Source: Moniliophthora roreri (lineage: Eukaryota > Basidiomycota > Agaricomycetes > Agaricales > Marasmiaceae). From it: 64,000 bases of DNA. Of the stretch, positions 34,843 to 48,067 are shown piece after piece (position 1 is the first letter of the stretch; the number at the start of each line of letters is the position of its first letter). The translations under genes were made by a program, and so were the position numbers. Under the pieces are notes generated by a model that was given only the letters and a program-made list of their open reading frames with translations, made no database searches and was not told the DNA's origin. The stretch covers positions 310,001 to 374,000 of the forward strand of contig LATX02000180.1 in the NCBI GenBank assembly GCA_001466705.2, read 5' to 3'.

Positions 34843-35703
34843 TATCCTGTTTCTCTGACGATTCCCGTTCAGGTCGCGTTGAAATTTTACTATTACTATT
34901 ATAGCCATTTGCAAAATTGACAGTCATCTACCGCGGCTCTCATTCTGTGTGAAACAATTGAACTAAGAAGAATTGACCCACAGGTCGACTTTTTTGCGGA
35001 GTTGCGTTTCACTTGGCAAAGGCCGGACGCAACATCCCCCGTTCCCGGGGAGGTTTGCACCCTTTTAGGCCCCGCTCGGGAACCCAAGTCAACTCACCCT
35101 GGGTCAGATTTGGCGGGAGATGAGTTGCGTCCCAGCCCACGCGAGGTTAGCGGAAAAGCTCAACCCCACCCTGCGTTCGGAAACTGGAATTCAAAATCAG
35201 AATTTTGTCCCACCTTGGCACAGCATCAAAAGTCAGGCTGAGGGGCTGTATCCAAAATTCTTTCCCTTTCCCTTTCCCTTTCCCGCTCCCTTCTTGTTCT
35301 CAAGCTTGCACCACGGCATCAGCCTTGTTTGTTCTGGAGGGTACAACACATGTGGTGACCATAGGAATTGAACTTATTGCATGCATACTACTGTGACAAG
35401 GTTGTGACACGATTAGCCGAGGGTTGAACGGCTCGGCAAATGTGAACCCGACCCGCAACCTAACCCAGGATGAGTTGACTTGGGTTCCCGAGGTTGCAGC
35501 CGGATGAGACTCATTTTAATTTCTCAGTCAAGCATATACTTTTCTCTCTTGTACCCACCTCGATACTCGACGACTCGACGCACGGTCCTGGTAGCAAGCA
35601 CTGTTGAGGTACCGGATGTTGCTACTCTCCCCTAGGCGACTCATATAACATGAGGGTGTTGCAGCTGTATAAATATCGACCATAAACATTCAGGAGAATA
35701 TCC
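34843..35703. other. Spacer between GH28 copies 1 and 2
   Basis: Holds the inverted-repeat pair 35075-35492, a pyrimidine-rich hexamer-like tract (CCCTTT units) near 35262-35295, and at 35668-35678 a TATA box (TATAAATATCG) 36 bp upstream of copy 2. A CGGTCCT at about 35583-35589 stands where copies 3 and 4 have CGGTCCG. No gene. Confidence 0.5.
35075..35492. repeat. Inverted-repeat pair in the pectinase spacer
   Basis: Arms of 30 bp at 35075-35104 and 35463-35492 are inverted copies with one mismatch by eye (core GGGAACCCAAGTCAACTCA). The spacing of about 360 bp suggests a short MITE-like insertion, although further similarity outside the arms was not found. Confidence 0.6.
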
Positions 35704-37560
35704 ATGACACGACTTCCAACATTACTTCTTCTCCTCTCTGTGTACTACGCTTTAGCGGCGGTCACTCCTGAAAAAAAAAAAGATAAATCCTGCACCCTGA
35801 CGGCCGACACCAGTGGAGATGATGCTGCACAATTCCGTGAGGCAGGGCACAGTTGTTCGGTCGTAACGATTCCCCAAAATACGACATTGAACATCGCTAC
35901 GATGCTCGATATGACGGGATTGTCAGATACGCATATCGTGAGTGATCTCTTCTGGGGCACTGACAACACTGGCTAACAAGTTTCTTTCTATAAGAGCCTG
36001 GAAGGGACTATTCGCTTTAAGCCAGACATCGGATATTGGCTTGCTGTCGGTTCCTCCAGGACTTTGTGCACGAAATACCCTTTTACTGAAGTTTGAGATT
36101 AGAATGCGCATCAGATCGAATTTCAGAATCAGTCAACCTTTTGGCTACTTGGAGGGAAGAATATTGTGCTGAATGGCGGAGGAACCATCGATGGTGCTGG
36201 TCAAGTGCGTATTATGTATTATCTTTCCACTCTGAACAAGCACTTAAAAAAACTATTTAGGCATGGTATGATCGCCTGTGAGCGAGGAATATTTTTCTTA
36301 CAGTTGAACTGGAATCATCCTGTAATCAGAGCCTCCAATTCGACACTCCAACGTCCTATCTCGTTGACGATATTCCAGGGTACAAATGTCGTAATAGAGG
36401 ATATTACTATGATCAACAGTCCCGAATGGTTCAATCTCGTAAGTTCAGGAATATGCGTTAATGATCAAAGATCTAATCCAATCTCCTTCACTACGTGATA
36501 GGTCAATGAATCCCGCAATGTCACGTACAGCAATATCACAATCCATACTGAGTCTACTTCCGGTAATCCTCCCCGCAATACTGATGGATGGGACACGTAT
36601 CGTAGCGATAACGTGGTCATCAAGGACTCTATGATAGTGAACGATGATGACTGCGTCTCCTTCAAACCGAGTGAGTACCTTGACCTTGATAAACACTCTT
36701 TGTCTCTTATCCTTTACACCTCAGATTCAACGAACATTTTTGTGTCAAACTTGAACTCTACCGGGTCACAGTGAGTCTACTGGCGTCTCTTGCTGCGACT
36801 CGTCCTGATTTTGTCTTTAGCGGTATCTCAGTTGGGTGGGGATACGCCTTCTACAATGACTTCTGCGCGATTTGTTAATAATTCACTAGGTCTCTTGGGC
36901 AATACCCACAATATTACGATATCGTGGAGAATGTCACAGTGATGTAAAATGCTTTTCCTAGGGACTGTTTCTCGAAGCTAATACGGTCCGCAGAAACATA
37001 TATATCGCTGACGCTCAGAACGGAGCACGTATCAAAGCCTGGGCCGGTGCAAACGTCGGTAGTGGTATCGTTCGGAACATCACCTTCACGAACTTTGTCC
37101 TGGAAAACGTGCAAAATCCGGTAATCATTGACCAGGTATGCACCCCGGAGTCTGATCTAGAAACAAGTTTATAGAAGTCCCTGATATTTAGTGTTACAAA
37201 ACTGATGCTGACGCTTGCGCTGCCAACCCATCCAACACCTTTATTGAAGACATCTATTTTGATGGGTATGCTCTCTCTTTTTGGTGTTCAATAAAGTTCT
37301 GAGTTCTTTGCTTCTACAGAATTTCCGGCACAAGTTCGAACGAGACTGTCGCTTCGCTCAAATGTTCTCCAGGTGGCCGATGCAGCAACATCAACGTGAA
37401 TAACTTTGAACTGAGGTGAATCAAATCCTCTTTGACTGTCTCGCCGCCTAATATGATCTCTTTTAGTCCAAAAAGCGGCGGTAAACCAAAGTTTGTCTGC
37501 CAGAACGTGAAACTGACCGGCAATGCTGCTGGCCTGTTCCCGGAGTGCACGGGGAAATGA
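35704..37560 (+). CDS. GH28 exo-polygalacturonase, copy 2
   Basis: Same length and exon layout as copies 3 and 4, with signal peptide [18 protein letters not shown]. Exon 1 is 35704-35937 (78 codons). Catalytic motifs are NTDGWD, SHGISVG and ARIKAW. The GDD motif reads NDDDC, because the Gly just before the catalytic Asp pair is Asp; both Asp remain. The usual KRQD near the mature start is KKKD, from a run of ten A. The gene ends LFPECTGK. No stop or frameshift was found, so a full protein is expected, but activity may be altered. It lies 861 bp downstream of copy 1. Confidence 0.86.
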
Positions 37561-38950
37561 TTACTGCGTCCTTTATTCTCCTTCTCCTGCGATTCTCGCC
37601 CAGGTGGCGCTGAAGATGTGTTTTCCAATACCTATAGCCTTCAATCACCCTCGGTCCGTGACTGTGATTGAAGCTTTGAAGGAGGTGGCAGAGCTAATTG
37701 TGCTCGCATATCGTCTCTGAGTCTAATTACCGTCTTCTTGCACAACTGTCCTTACCTAGTTTTTTTTTTTTTTTTTTTCGTGTTTTTTCTCCTCGAGACA
37801 ACAAAATCCGAGATAATCTGCGCGAAAAAAATGTTATGTTAACCTCACTCCTTTCATATATTGACTGTGAAGGACTAACCTGAATTGAGGCAAAATCCGG
37901 GATGCATCGGCCCGTGTTCAAGTCACCAATTCCGGGTTTCAAGTTCAGCCTGAGATGGAGTCACACAAATCCATGGCATTAACCCTTGATATCCAGTGAA
38001 AAGAGCCCAGCCATCAACAAGCGCCGCCCTTTCTAACGGACAGTACCCGATGGATTCGATTGTGATAGGTTCGGTTGTCTTTGGACTATGATTTTCATTG
38101 GATAGCATCGTATAGAGTCAGAGAATCCGATGTATTTACCTATAGCTAAGTACACAAAGCTGACTAGCGCAAGACCAGCAAGCCAACTCCGCCGCCGCCG
38201 CCTTTGCCCGATCATGTTCCCGGTTCCGTTTGTATGGTGTACCCCCGTTTGCCTTGGCCATACCCCCACACTATATCAATCATGATCACCCCGACTTTGT
38301 TCTCTCCATCCTGTCAAGTCCATCATGATCGTTCATATCTACCCTTGCGTGAAATACTCGGATTTAGACAGCGCACCTGGTTGACGGCTTAGACCAGGAT
38401 TACTGCACTTGACAAAAAACGTGTGAATCTTTTTACCGCCAAAGAGGAAGCCTCTCTTGAAACAATGGGCTAGGACGTTCTTGAGAGGTGCGGTTCGGAA
38501 CTTGAAATTTGACAGCGGCATTTCGGCACAGTGGGTTCCTTCAGTGTAAGTTATATCAAGTTCAAAGCGCCGAAATATATTTTGTCCGGGAGTCCCTCCA
38601 ACTCTCACAAAGCTACATCGTGTACGGACGGTGTGTGTTCCCGGGTATAAATATGTTCTCGAATAAATCGACGTCTTATTCTGAAAGAATCGCAATTTGC
38701 TGCCCCAGGGGAAATCTTCTACGGGCCGCTGGTCGAAGGCATGATGGTGTGAGACGTTCTTCCCAGTCGCCCTATGATAGCCGCTGTCAACTTGACCCCT
38801 CGGAAATCCGTCCAAGTTTTTATAATAAGTGAATACCTGGAACGTCCATTGTAAAGGATTGCATCAAGGCTAGCACTGCGGTATTTCTATGTATGACCTT
38901 ACAGGTGCTAGCTACCGTGGAGTGGGCGTTGATTGAGATTCCAATCTTCC
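37561..38950. other. Spacer between GH28 copies 2 and 3
   Basis: A long spacer with a run of about 20 T near 37760-37779 and no supported gene. From about 38850 it resembles the promoter of copy 4 (41500-41600), including CTAGCTACCGTGGA, so the array was duplicated with its promoter. Confidence 0.5.
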
Positions 38951-39164
38951 CTATTTCAGTCAATTCGTATGGGGGTGTGTCATGTGACCAGGTGCAATGG
39001 AGCTGTGACAAAAATCTCGTATAAGCGCCCACCTTGACCCACCACTGTACGTCTCTTTTTGGTCACAGCTCATGGTCAATTCGTATTGAAGCTCAGTGAC
39101 CTGTGACCACCCAGGAATTTTCGTAGATTTGGAGGCCTGTGACCATACGAATTGACTGAAATAG
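38951..39164. mobile_element. 214-bp MITE-like insertion in the copy 3 promoter
   Basis: Perfect 22-bp terminal inverted repeats at 38951-38972 and 39143-39164 begin CTATTTCAGTCAATTCGTAT. The sequence on both sides aligns with the copy 4 promoter, which lacks the insert: CCAATCTTCC on the left and TATACTTCTC-ATCATGTGGACC on the right. This gives a natural empty site. The 170-bp interior has GTGACC/GGTCAC half-sites and no ORF. A clear target duplication cannot be defined, because the copies differ by small changes at the junction. Confidence 0.8.
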
Positions 39165-39291
39165 GTCAGTATTTATACTTCTCTATCATGTGGACCTTGT
39201 ACCTACCTCAATACTCAATGCACGGTCCGTAACTCAGGGTTGCAACCGCATAAATATCGACCATGGAGAATCAACATTCAGGAAAACATCT
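39165..39291 (+). promoter_or_regulatory. Proximal promoter of GH28 copy 3
   Basis: Contains CGGTCCG at 39223-39229 and the TATA-like CATAAATATCG at 39249-39259, 43 bp before the ATG. The same elements in the same order occur before copy 4 (41647-41653 and 41673-41683). Confidence 0.5.
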
Positions 39292-41145
39292 ATGGTGCGA
39301 CTTCCAACGCTACTTCTTCTCTCTGTGTACTACGCTTTAGCGGCGGTCACTTGTCAAAAAAGACAAGATAAATCCTGCACCCTGACGGCCGATCCCAGTG
39401 GAGATGATGCTACACAATTCCGCGAGGCAGGGCACAGCTGCTCGGTCGTAATGATTCCTCAAAATACGACTTTGAACATCGCTACGATGCTAGATATGAC
39501 GGGAATGTCAGATACGCATATCGTGAGTGATCTCTTCTGGGGCACTGACAACATTGGCTAACAAGTTTCTTTCTATAAGAGCCTGGAAGGGACTATTCGC
39601 TTTAAGCCAGATATCGAATATTGGCTTGCTGTCAGTTCCACGAGGACTTTTGCGCGAAATGTCTTTTTACTGAAGTTTTGAGATTAGAATGCGCAACAGT
39701 TCGAATTCCAGAATCAGTCAACTTTTTGGTTACTTGGAGGGGAGAATATTGTGCTGGATGGTGGAGGAACCGTTGATGGTTCCGGTCAAGTGCGTATTAT
39801 ATATTATCTTTCTACTCTGAACAGGCACTTAAAAAAACTATTTAGGCATGGTATGATCGCCTGTGAGCTAGAGAGATTCTCTTACAGTTGAACTGAACTC
39901 ATCCTGTAATCAGAGCCTCCAATTCGACACTCCAACGTCCTATCTCGTTGACGATATTCCAGGGTACAAATGTCGTAATAAAGGATATTACTATGATCAA
40001 CAGTCCTGAATGGTTCAATCTCGTATGTTCAGAAATATGCGTCAATGATCAAAGAAGATCTAATTCGATTCCTTCACTGCGTGATAGGTCAATGAATCCC
40101 GCAATGTCACGTACAGTATTATCACGATCCATGCCGAATCTACGTCCAGTAATGGTCCCCACAATACTGACGGATGGGACACGTATCGTAGCGATAGTGT
40201 GGTCATCAAGGACTCTGTGATAGTGAACGGTGATGACTGCGTCTCCTTCAAACCGAGTGGGTACCTTGACCTTGATGAAATACTCGTCTCTTAATCTTTA
40301 CATCTCAGATTCAACGAACATTTTTGTGTCAAACTTGGACTGTACTGGGTCGCAGTGAGTCTATTGGCGCCTTTTCCTGCGACTCGTCCTGATTTCGTCT
40401 TTAGCGGTATCTCAGTTGGGTGGGGATACGTCTTCTATAATGACCTCTGCGCGATTTGTTAATAAATCTCTAGATCTCTTGGGCAATACCCACAATTCTT
40501 CGATATCGTGGAGAATGTTACATCAATGTAAAATCCTTTACCTGGAGACTGTCCCTCGAAACTAATATGATCCGCAGAAACATCCGTATGGCTGACGCTC
40601 AGAACGGAGCACGTATCAAAGCCTGGGCCGGTGCAAACGTCGGTAGTGGTATCGTTCGGAACATCACCTTCACGAACTTTGTCGTGGAAAACGTGGACAA
40701 TCCGGTAATCATCGACCAGGTATGCATCCTGGAGTCTGATCTAGAGGCAAGCTTATAGAAGTTCCCAATTTCTAGTGTTACATGACTGATGCTGATGCTT
40801 GCGCTGCCAACCCATCCAACACCTTTATTGAAGATATCTACTTTGATGGGTATGTTCTCTCTTTTTGGTGTTCAATGAGGTTCTGAGTTCTTTGCTCCTA
40901 TAGAATTTCCGGCACAAGTTCAGGCTCGACTGTCGCTTCGCTCAAGTGTTCTCCAGATGGCCGGTGCAGCAACATAAACGTGAATAACTTTGAACTGAGG
41001 TGAATCAAACCTTCTTTGACTGTCTCGCCGCCTGATATGACTGTTTTTTAGTCCCAAAAGCGGCGGTAAACCAAAGTTTGTCTGCCAGAACGTAGATCTG
41101 ATCGGCAATGCTGCTGGCCTGTTCCCGGAGTGCACGGCGACATGA
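39292..41145 (+). CDS. GH28 exo-polygalacturonase, copy 3
   Basis: Signal peptide [17 protein letters not shown], one Leu shorter than in copy 4. Exon 1 carries [10 protein letters not shown] at the mature start. Later exons give [61 protein letters not shown] and [20 protein letters not shown], ending LFPECTAT. All GH28 catalytic residues are present and no stop or frameshift was found. It is very similar to copy 4 in exons and introns, so this pair is probably the most recent duplication. Its promoter carries the MITE-like insert. Confidence 0.88.
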
Positions 41146-41715
41146 TTACTGTGACCTATTCCTCTAACGATTCTCGCCCAGGTCGCGTTGAAGATGTATT
41201 ATTAGTCCATCTTCCAATATCTATAGCCTTCAATCATCAAAATGTCGGCGTGCTGACCGTCTCATAGGATAAGCCATGTATCCTTGCTTGACCTCGACCA
41301 CCAAAGCAGATATGCGAACAGCATCGAAGGCGGACAGGAGGTTGGCTATACCAAGACTCGCTTAAACGCGAGTATTGCAGCCGTTTAGGACGTCCGGTGT
41401 TGCATTGGCTACCGTTTAGCACGGCGCGCCTATGGTGTTCCAGTGTGAGCCGGGGAAAATTGAGATAATCTCGGGTCAGCATGACTCGGGGAGGGAGCAC
41501 CGCGGTGTATCTGTGTACGACCTTACAAGTGCTAGCTACCGTGGAATGAGCGCTGATTGAGAGATTCCAATCTTCCAATCTTCCAGTCAAGTATTTTCAT
41601 ACTTCTCTATCATGTGGACCTTATACCTACCTCAAGACTTGACGCACGGTCCGTACCCCAGGGTTGCAGCCGCATAAATATCGACCACGAAGAATCAACA
41701 TTCAGGAAAACATCT
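41146..41715. promoter_or_regulatory. Spacer and promoter of GH28 copy 4
   Basis: The promoter-proximal half matches that of copy 3 without the 214-bp insert. CGGTCCG at 41647-41653 and CATAAATATCG at 41673-41683 precede the ATG. The first half (41146-41480) holds nothing recognised. Confidence 0.5.
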
Positions 41716-43576
41716 ATGGTGCGACTTCCAACGCTACTTCTCCTCCTCTCTGTGTATTACGCTTTAGCGGCGGTCAATTCTCAAAAAAGACAAGATAAAT
41801 CCTGCACCCTGACGGCCGATCCCAGTGGAGATGATGCTACACAATTCCGCGAGGCAGGGCACAGTTGTTCGGTCGTAACGATTCCCCAAAATACGACGTT
41901 GAACATCGCTACGATGCTGGATATGACGGGAATGTCAGATACGCATATCGTAAGTATCCTCTTTTGGGGCACTGATAACATTGGCTAACAAGTTTCTTTC
42001 TATTAGAATCTGCAAGGGACTATTCGTTTTGAGCCAGATATCGATTATTGGCTTGCTGTCAGTTCGACGAGGACTTTTGCACGAAATATCCCTTTACTGA
42101 AGTTTGAGATTAGAATGCGCAACAGTTCGAATTCCAGAATCAGTCAACTTTTTGGTTACTTGGAGGGGAGAATATTGTGCTGGACGGTGGAGGAACCGTT
42201 GATGGTTCCGGTCAAGTGCGTATTATATATTATCTCTCTACTCTGAACAAGTACTTAAAAAACTCTTTAGGCATGGTATGATCGCCTGTGAGCCAGAGAG
42301 ATTTTCTTACGGTTGAACTGAGCCTATCCTGTAATCAGAGCCTCCAATTCGACACTCCAACGTCCTATCTCGTTGACGATATTCCAGGGTACAAATGTCG
42401 TAATAAAGGATATTACTATGATCAACAGTCCTGAATGGTTCAATCTCGTATGTTCAGAGATATGCGTCAATGATCAAAGATCTAATCCAATCTCCTTCAC
42501 TGCGTGATAGGTCAATGAATCCCGCAATGTCACGTACAGTAATATCACGATCCATGCCGAATCTACGTCCAGTAATGGCCCCGACAATACTGATGGATGG
42601 GACACATATCGTAGCGATAGTGTGGTCATCAAGAACTCTGTGATAGTGAACGGTGATGACTGCGTCTCCTTCAAACCGAGTGAGTACCTTGACCTTGATA
42701 AATACTCCTCGTCTCTTATTTTTTTTACACCTCAGATTCAACGAACATTTTTGTGTCAAACTTGAACTGTACTGGGTCACAGTGAGTCTATTGGGCATCC
42801 TTTCCTGTGACTCGTCCTAATTTCGTCTTTAGCGGTATCTCAGTTGGGTAGGGATACGCCTTCTACAATGACTTCTACGCGACTTTCTAATAATTCTCCA
42901 GGTCTCTTGGGCAATACCCACAATTTTTTGATATCGTGGAGAATGTCACATCAATGTAGAATCCTTTACCTGGAAACTGTTTCTCGAAACTAACACGATC
43001 CGCAGAAACATTTGTATGACTGACGCTCGCCGTGGACCGCGTATCAAAGCTTGGGCCGGTGCAGACGTCGGAAGTGGTATCGTTCGGAACATCACCTTCA
43101 TGAATTTTGTCGTGGAAAATGTGGACAACCCGGTAGTGATTGACCAGGTTCGCACCCTGCACGAGTCTGATCCAGAAATGAGCCCATAGAAATCCCTGAT
43201 GTTTAGTGTTACAAAACTGATGCTGACGCTTGCGCTGCCAACCCATCCAACACTTTTATTGAAGACATCTACTTTGATGGGTATGCTCTTTCTTTTTAGT
43301 GTACAATGAGATTCTGAGTTATTTGCTCCTACAGAATTTCCGGCACAAGTTCGGGTTCGATCGCCGCTACGCTTGAGTGTTCCCCAGGCGGTCGATGCAG
43401 CAACATCAACGTGAATAACTTTGACCTGAGGTGAATCAAATTCCTCCCAACCTCTTCTTCGGCTAATATGACTATGATGAAGCCCTGTAAACGGTGGTAC
43501 ACTAGAGTTCACCTGCCAGAATGTGGAACTGACTGGCAATGCTGCCGACTTGTTCCCTGGGTGCACGACAACATAA
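41716..43576 (+). CDS. GH28 exo-polygalacturonase, copy 4
   Basis: Signal peptide [18 protein letters not shown], then [10 protein letters not shown]. Same exon layout as copy 3 and nearly identical up to the GDD region. Catalytic motifs NTDGWD, NGDDC, SHGISVG and [15 protein letters not shown] are intact. The 3' end diverges more: [12 protein letters not shown] where the others have [26 protein letters not shown] in the last exon, and an end of LFPGCTTT. The last intron ends ATGAAG, and the join AG|CCC keeps the frame. The divergent 3' end could reflect gene conversion or an unequal exchange (inference). Confidence 0.86.
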
Positions 43577-43690
43577 AATATCGTTGAGCAAGATGCCTAT
43601 GCTGTTTCTGTTGCAATTTTCATTCATTTCACGTTGTAGAGGTGTATGAATAGTCTGCAATTCTAGATCTATAACCAAATTTAAAATACA

Positions 43691-44972
<1,282 letters not shown>

Positions 44973-44977
44973 GATGC

Positions 44978-45012
44978 TCTTGAGTCTTGAGTCTTGAGTC
45001 TTGAGTCTTGAG
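44978..45012. repeat. Heptamer tandem repeat (TCTTGAG)n
   Basis: About five tandem units of TCTTGAG directly upstream of the old-yellow-enzyme start codon, in its 5' UTR or promoter. Confidence 0.85.
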
Positions 45013-45358
45013 GGTGGTCAAGGTATCGTCGTTTTAATATCGTACCAGTAGCCTGGACATCATCGCCACGATGTCGCCATCGTTGATAAGCAAGACATGG
45101 GCTGAGTCAGGGCATTAATCAGCCGTGTCCATGAATAGCCAGGCGCGGACGGAGAAAGTCTCGTCGAAGACGTGATAGTCGTTAGGGAACTTGGTTAGGG
45201 GCTCCGACTCGGACATACAAGTAGATCTCAAAAAGCATATTTCATAACTTAACCTGCTTTATACATTAATAAACATCCAGAATACAAGATCTAGGGTGTC
45301 CCTGCCTTTAACTATACATTTAGTTGTTTCTTCTTGCCACACTATCCGTCCAACCGTC

Positions 45359-46863
45359 TTACTCCTTTGCTTCCACAAATGCCCGGTAGAGCACCAGCTC
45401 TCCTTCCGTGCACGTAAACTTGATGGCCGTCTCAGCACCTACAAACAAGACATCTCCACTTTTGATTGAGGTGGTCCCGTTCCATTCTACACTTCCCTGG
45501 CCATCAATAACAACAATCAAACTTGGACCTCCAACCGGGGGGTGACTCTCAGTGGCCGATACCGCAAGCTTGACTTGGACAACGGAGAACTCGGGAATGG
45601 GTGGATCGAACAACGCCGACGTAGATGAAGACGATGAGGGCGGGAATGGTACTGGTTTCACTTGGTGCCTCTCCGGCTCACCAGGAACGTACGTGAGTCC
45701 AGCAATAAGGTTGGGTATATCGATCAGTTTGGGGGTCAATCCAGCCCGAATAACATTGTCGGAATTGGCCATACATTCAATGATATCTGATACCACCAAG
45801 TTGTTTAGTCGTAGTGCAAGTCAGAATGGAGTGCCACGTACCTCCAGCCACGTATGCATGTGGTTCTCCGGCTCCCAAAAATATCGCTTCTCCTGGATTG
45901 AGCGTGACGTGGTTCAATAAGAACACACAGAAGATACCAATGTCGCCTGGGAATTGTTCACTGAGTGTCAGTACCATCTCCACATTGTCTTTGTCTGCGC
46001 CACTACCACTTTCGCGGTATCTCGCCACGAGATTTTCAACCTGTTCTTTCACTAATTCCTTAGGTGCTGTCATCACCGCACTAAAGAGGTCCCGTAACGC
46101 AATTTTGGCGGCAGGGCTATCAGGTGTGCAACCGGTTTGAGAGATGGCGACAAAGGCTTCGACAATTGTGGGAGTTACTAGCGCTGCGAGTTCGGGGGTG
46201 CTATTGAGGTTATTGGCAACCCGGGTGAGTGGTTGGAATCCACACAGAGCACGGAATGGTGTAAGTGCGAGTGCAAGTTCGGGTTTGTGATTAGGATCTG
46301 CACGAAAGTCTGGTCTTTAAGATGTGAAGAATGTACGGTTAAAACGTACCTTTGTAGATATTGGGCTGTTCAGCATGGAGTTTCTCTGCGGTGGCTTTGT
46401 CCGGATGGGTTTGGATCGACAAGGCCTTTTCGATCGAGAGTACCTGCAATTCGATAAAGTTCAGAACATGGCGTATACGCATATTAGTTGACAACGTACT
46501 TTGAACAAAAATGGCAGATTCCCTTCCTTTGCATCAGGAAACAGCTCCGCAACCCGTGATCCTATTAGCGATGGGTTCGATTTCAGGTATTCTGAGAGCT
46601 TGGTCGAAGCAGATCCCGAAGCAGAATCCAGCAAGTGAGATGGCGAAGTCGGATGGGTTCCCATCCATAGCTGAGAAAGTCAACATTTCTGTCCTCATGT
46701 CGATCAAAAAACGATCACGTACTTCGGCATAAGGTTTACTTTCATCCAAGAAAAAATTTGGTATTTGGGACGCAGACGCCAGCTGGGCAACCTTGGACTT
46801 GGATCCTCGTTTTCCCCAGTCGTATTGCTGAGTGGTCGGCACAATTTTGAAAACAGCGGACAT
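45359..46863 (-). CDS. Mannose-6-phosphate isomerase, type I
   Basis: Interconverts fructose-6-phosphate and mannose-6-phosphate, the start of GDP-mannose supply for glycosylation and cell wall; a zinc enzyme of the cytosol. Five exons (46863-46723, 46670-46500, 46443-46350, 46297-45842, 45786-45359) encode 429 residues. Motifs: QQYDWGKRGSKSKVA, AELWMGTHPTSPS, PFLFKVLSIEKALSIQTHPD (zinc ligands in QTHPDK), GFQPL, GEAIFLGAGEPHAYVAGDII and ECMANSDNVIRAGLTPK (conserved active-site Arg). The cupin-like C-terminal domain includes PSLIVVIDGQGSVEW. All splice joins are GT-AG and in frame. Confidence 0.95.
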
Positions 46864-47425
46864 GATGGCGGTTGAAGAAGAAAGGAAGAAAGTTGAAACG
46901 TTAATGATGCAGGTGATGTATGATAGACACCGAATAGATAGATAGATACAATCTCTACACGCTGAAGGCAGAACGTTGGGTAAAATTCACGATAGATATA
47001 TCTGGTCTCTGGAGGCCATAAGATCACTTATACACATCCACTCATGCCACTACTTTTCTCAATACTGGAGCGGACAAGTGCGGATGCCATGAGCTTGGAC
47101 TACAAATGTAGTGGAGCTAAATCAACCGCCGGAGAAAGAAGCTGTGCTGCGTCCGAGCAGTCGGTAGATGCATAGCTTCCATCAATTGCGACTGAGTGGC
47201 GGACGAGGCAACGGAGATGTCAATGGAAATTAGATCCAGTGTACAGCATTATTGTATGATATAAACTAGTCTGCTCCTCAATTGAGTATAGATTAAAGCT
47301 GTTCAGATTCCAAATCATATCTTGCCTTCGTAGTTCCACTTCTCCGGCTAGATGACGCGTAGACCAGCGTATATCTCGTCTTCCCTTACGCCTTTTCCTC
47401 ATCCATGAAAAACGCGATCACATGA
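46864..47425. other. Intergenic, no gene recognised
   Basis: Promoter of the isomerase gene on the left and 3' flank of the BTB gene on the right. Contains a short GATA repeat near 46934-46948. Confidence 0.4.
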
Positions 47426-48058
47426 TCAGCGAGCCTTTAGGCACTGTTCTCTGTCTCGAGCTACCTTCACTGTACTCGTAAGACCAATCTTCTCCGCCTC
47501 ACTCTGGCTGATGTGTTCTTCACGCTCGCATAGCTGTCTATAAGGCAATGTTGCCCATCTCTCGATGCCATGTTTCTCTGCAATGACCAGCATCTCAACT
47601 GGGCTCATTGGAGGAGATAGTTGAGATGCAGCAAAGTGAGCATCCATGGTGGCAATGGCATGTTCTCGACTCTTTTGAAGCTTGAACTGGGTTGAGACGG
47701 AGAGTATGTTGATCCATGTTTGAAGTGGAACGGCGGTGGGTGATAAGTTATACATTCTACGAATTTGGGGTGTCAGGTAGAGCCGAGTGTTATCGCATCA
47801 AGATGCACCTGTCATAAAAGAATCCCAGCAAACTTTCAAACTCGTTACACTTCAACCCTTGAATGACATAACTGCTGTCTGTCCCGGTAGCAGGTGAAGC
47901 TAAAAGATTTTTGAAAAAGATGGAATCCCTCTCCAAAAAGTAACTATGTATCCAGAATTTAAGGTGACTTTCGACCTGTACAGTATGTGCATTATCAGTC
48001 CATTTGGGTGAACATCTCAAGAAGAGACATACCGTAAAAGAGATTGAGCCATCCTTGA
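47426..48058 (-). pseudogene. BTB/POZ-domain gene, 3' part (split by transposon)
   Basis: BTB proteins of this kind are expanded in mushroom-forming fungi and may act as adaptors. Three blocks remain here: 48058-48033, 47975-47809 and 47756-47426. They encode FKDGSISFT, then VESHLKFWIHSYFLERDSIF (the BTB core pattern FKVHRYFLERDS), LKCNEFESLLGFFYDR, and an alpha-helical C-terminal part with TQFKLQKSREHAIATMDAHF. Splices are GT-AG and in frame. The 5' end stops exactly at the 9-bp target duplication of the Mutator-like element; the matching upstream part lies at 59281-59539. The gene body itself has no other lesion seen, so the insertion is what broke it. Confidence 0.85.
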
Positions 48059-48067
48059 AATAAAATT

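Noticed and set aside
38339..38832. Overlapping open frames on both strands in the pectinase spacer
   Set aside because: Neither strand shows a known domain, and the region looks like ordinary spacer that includes part of a duplicated promoter.
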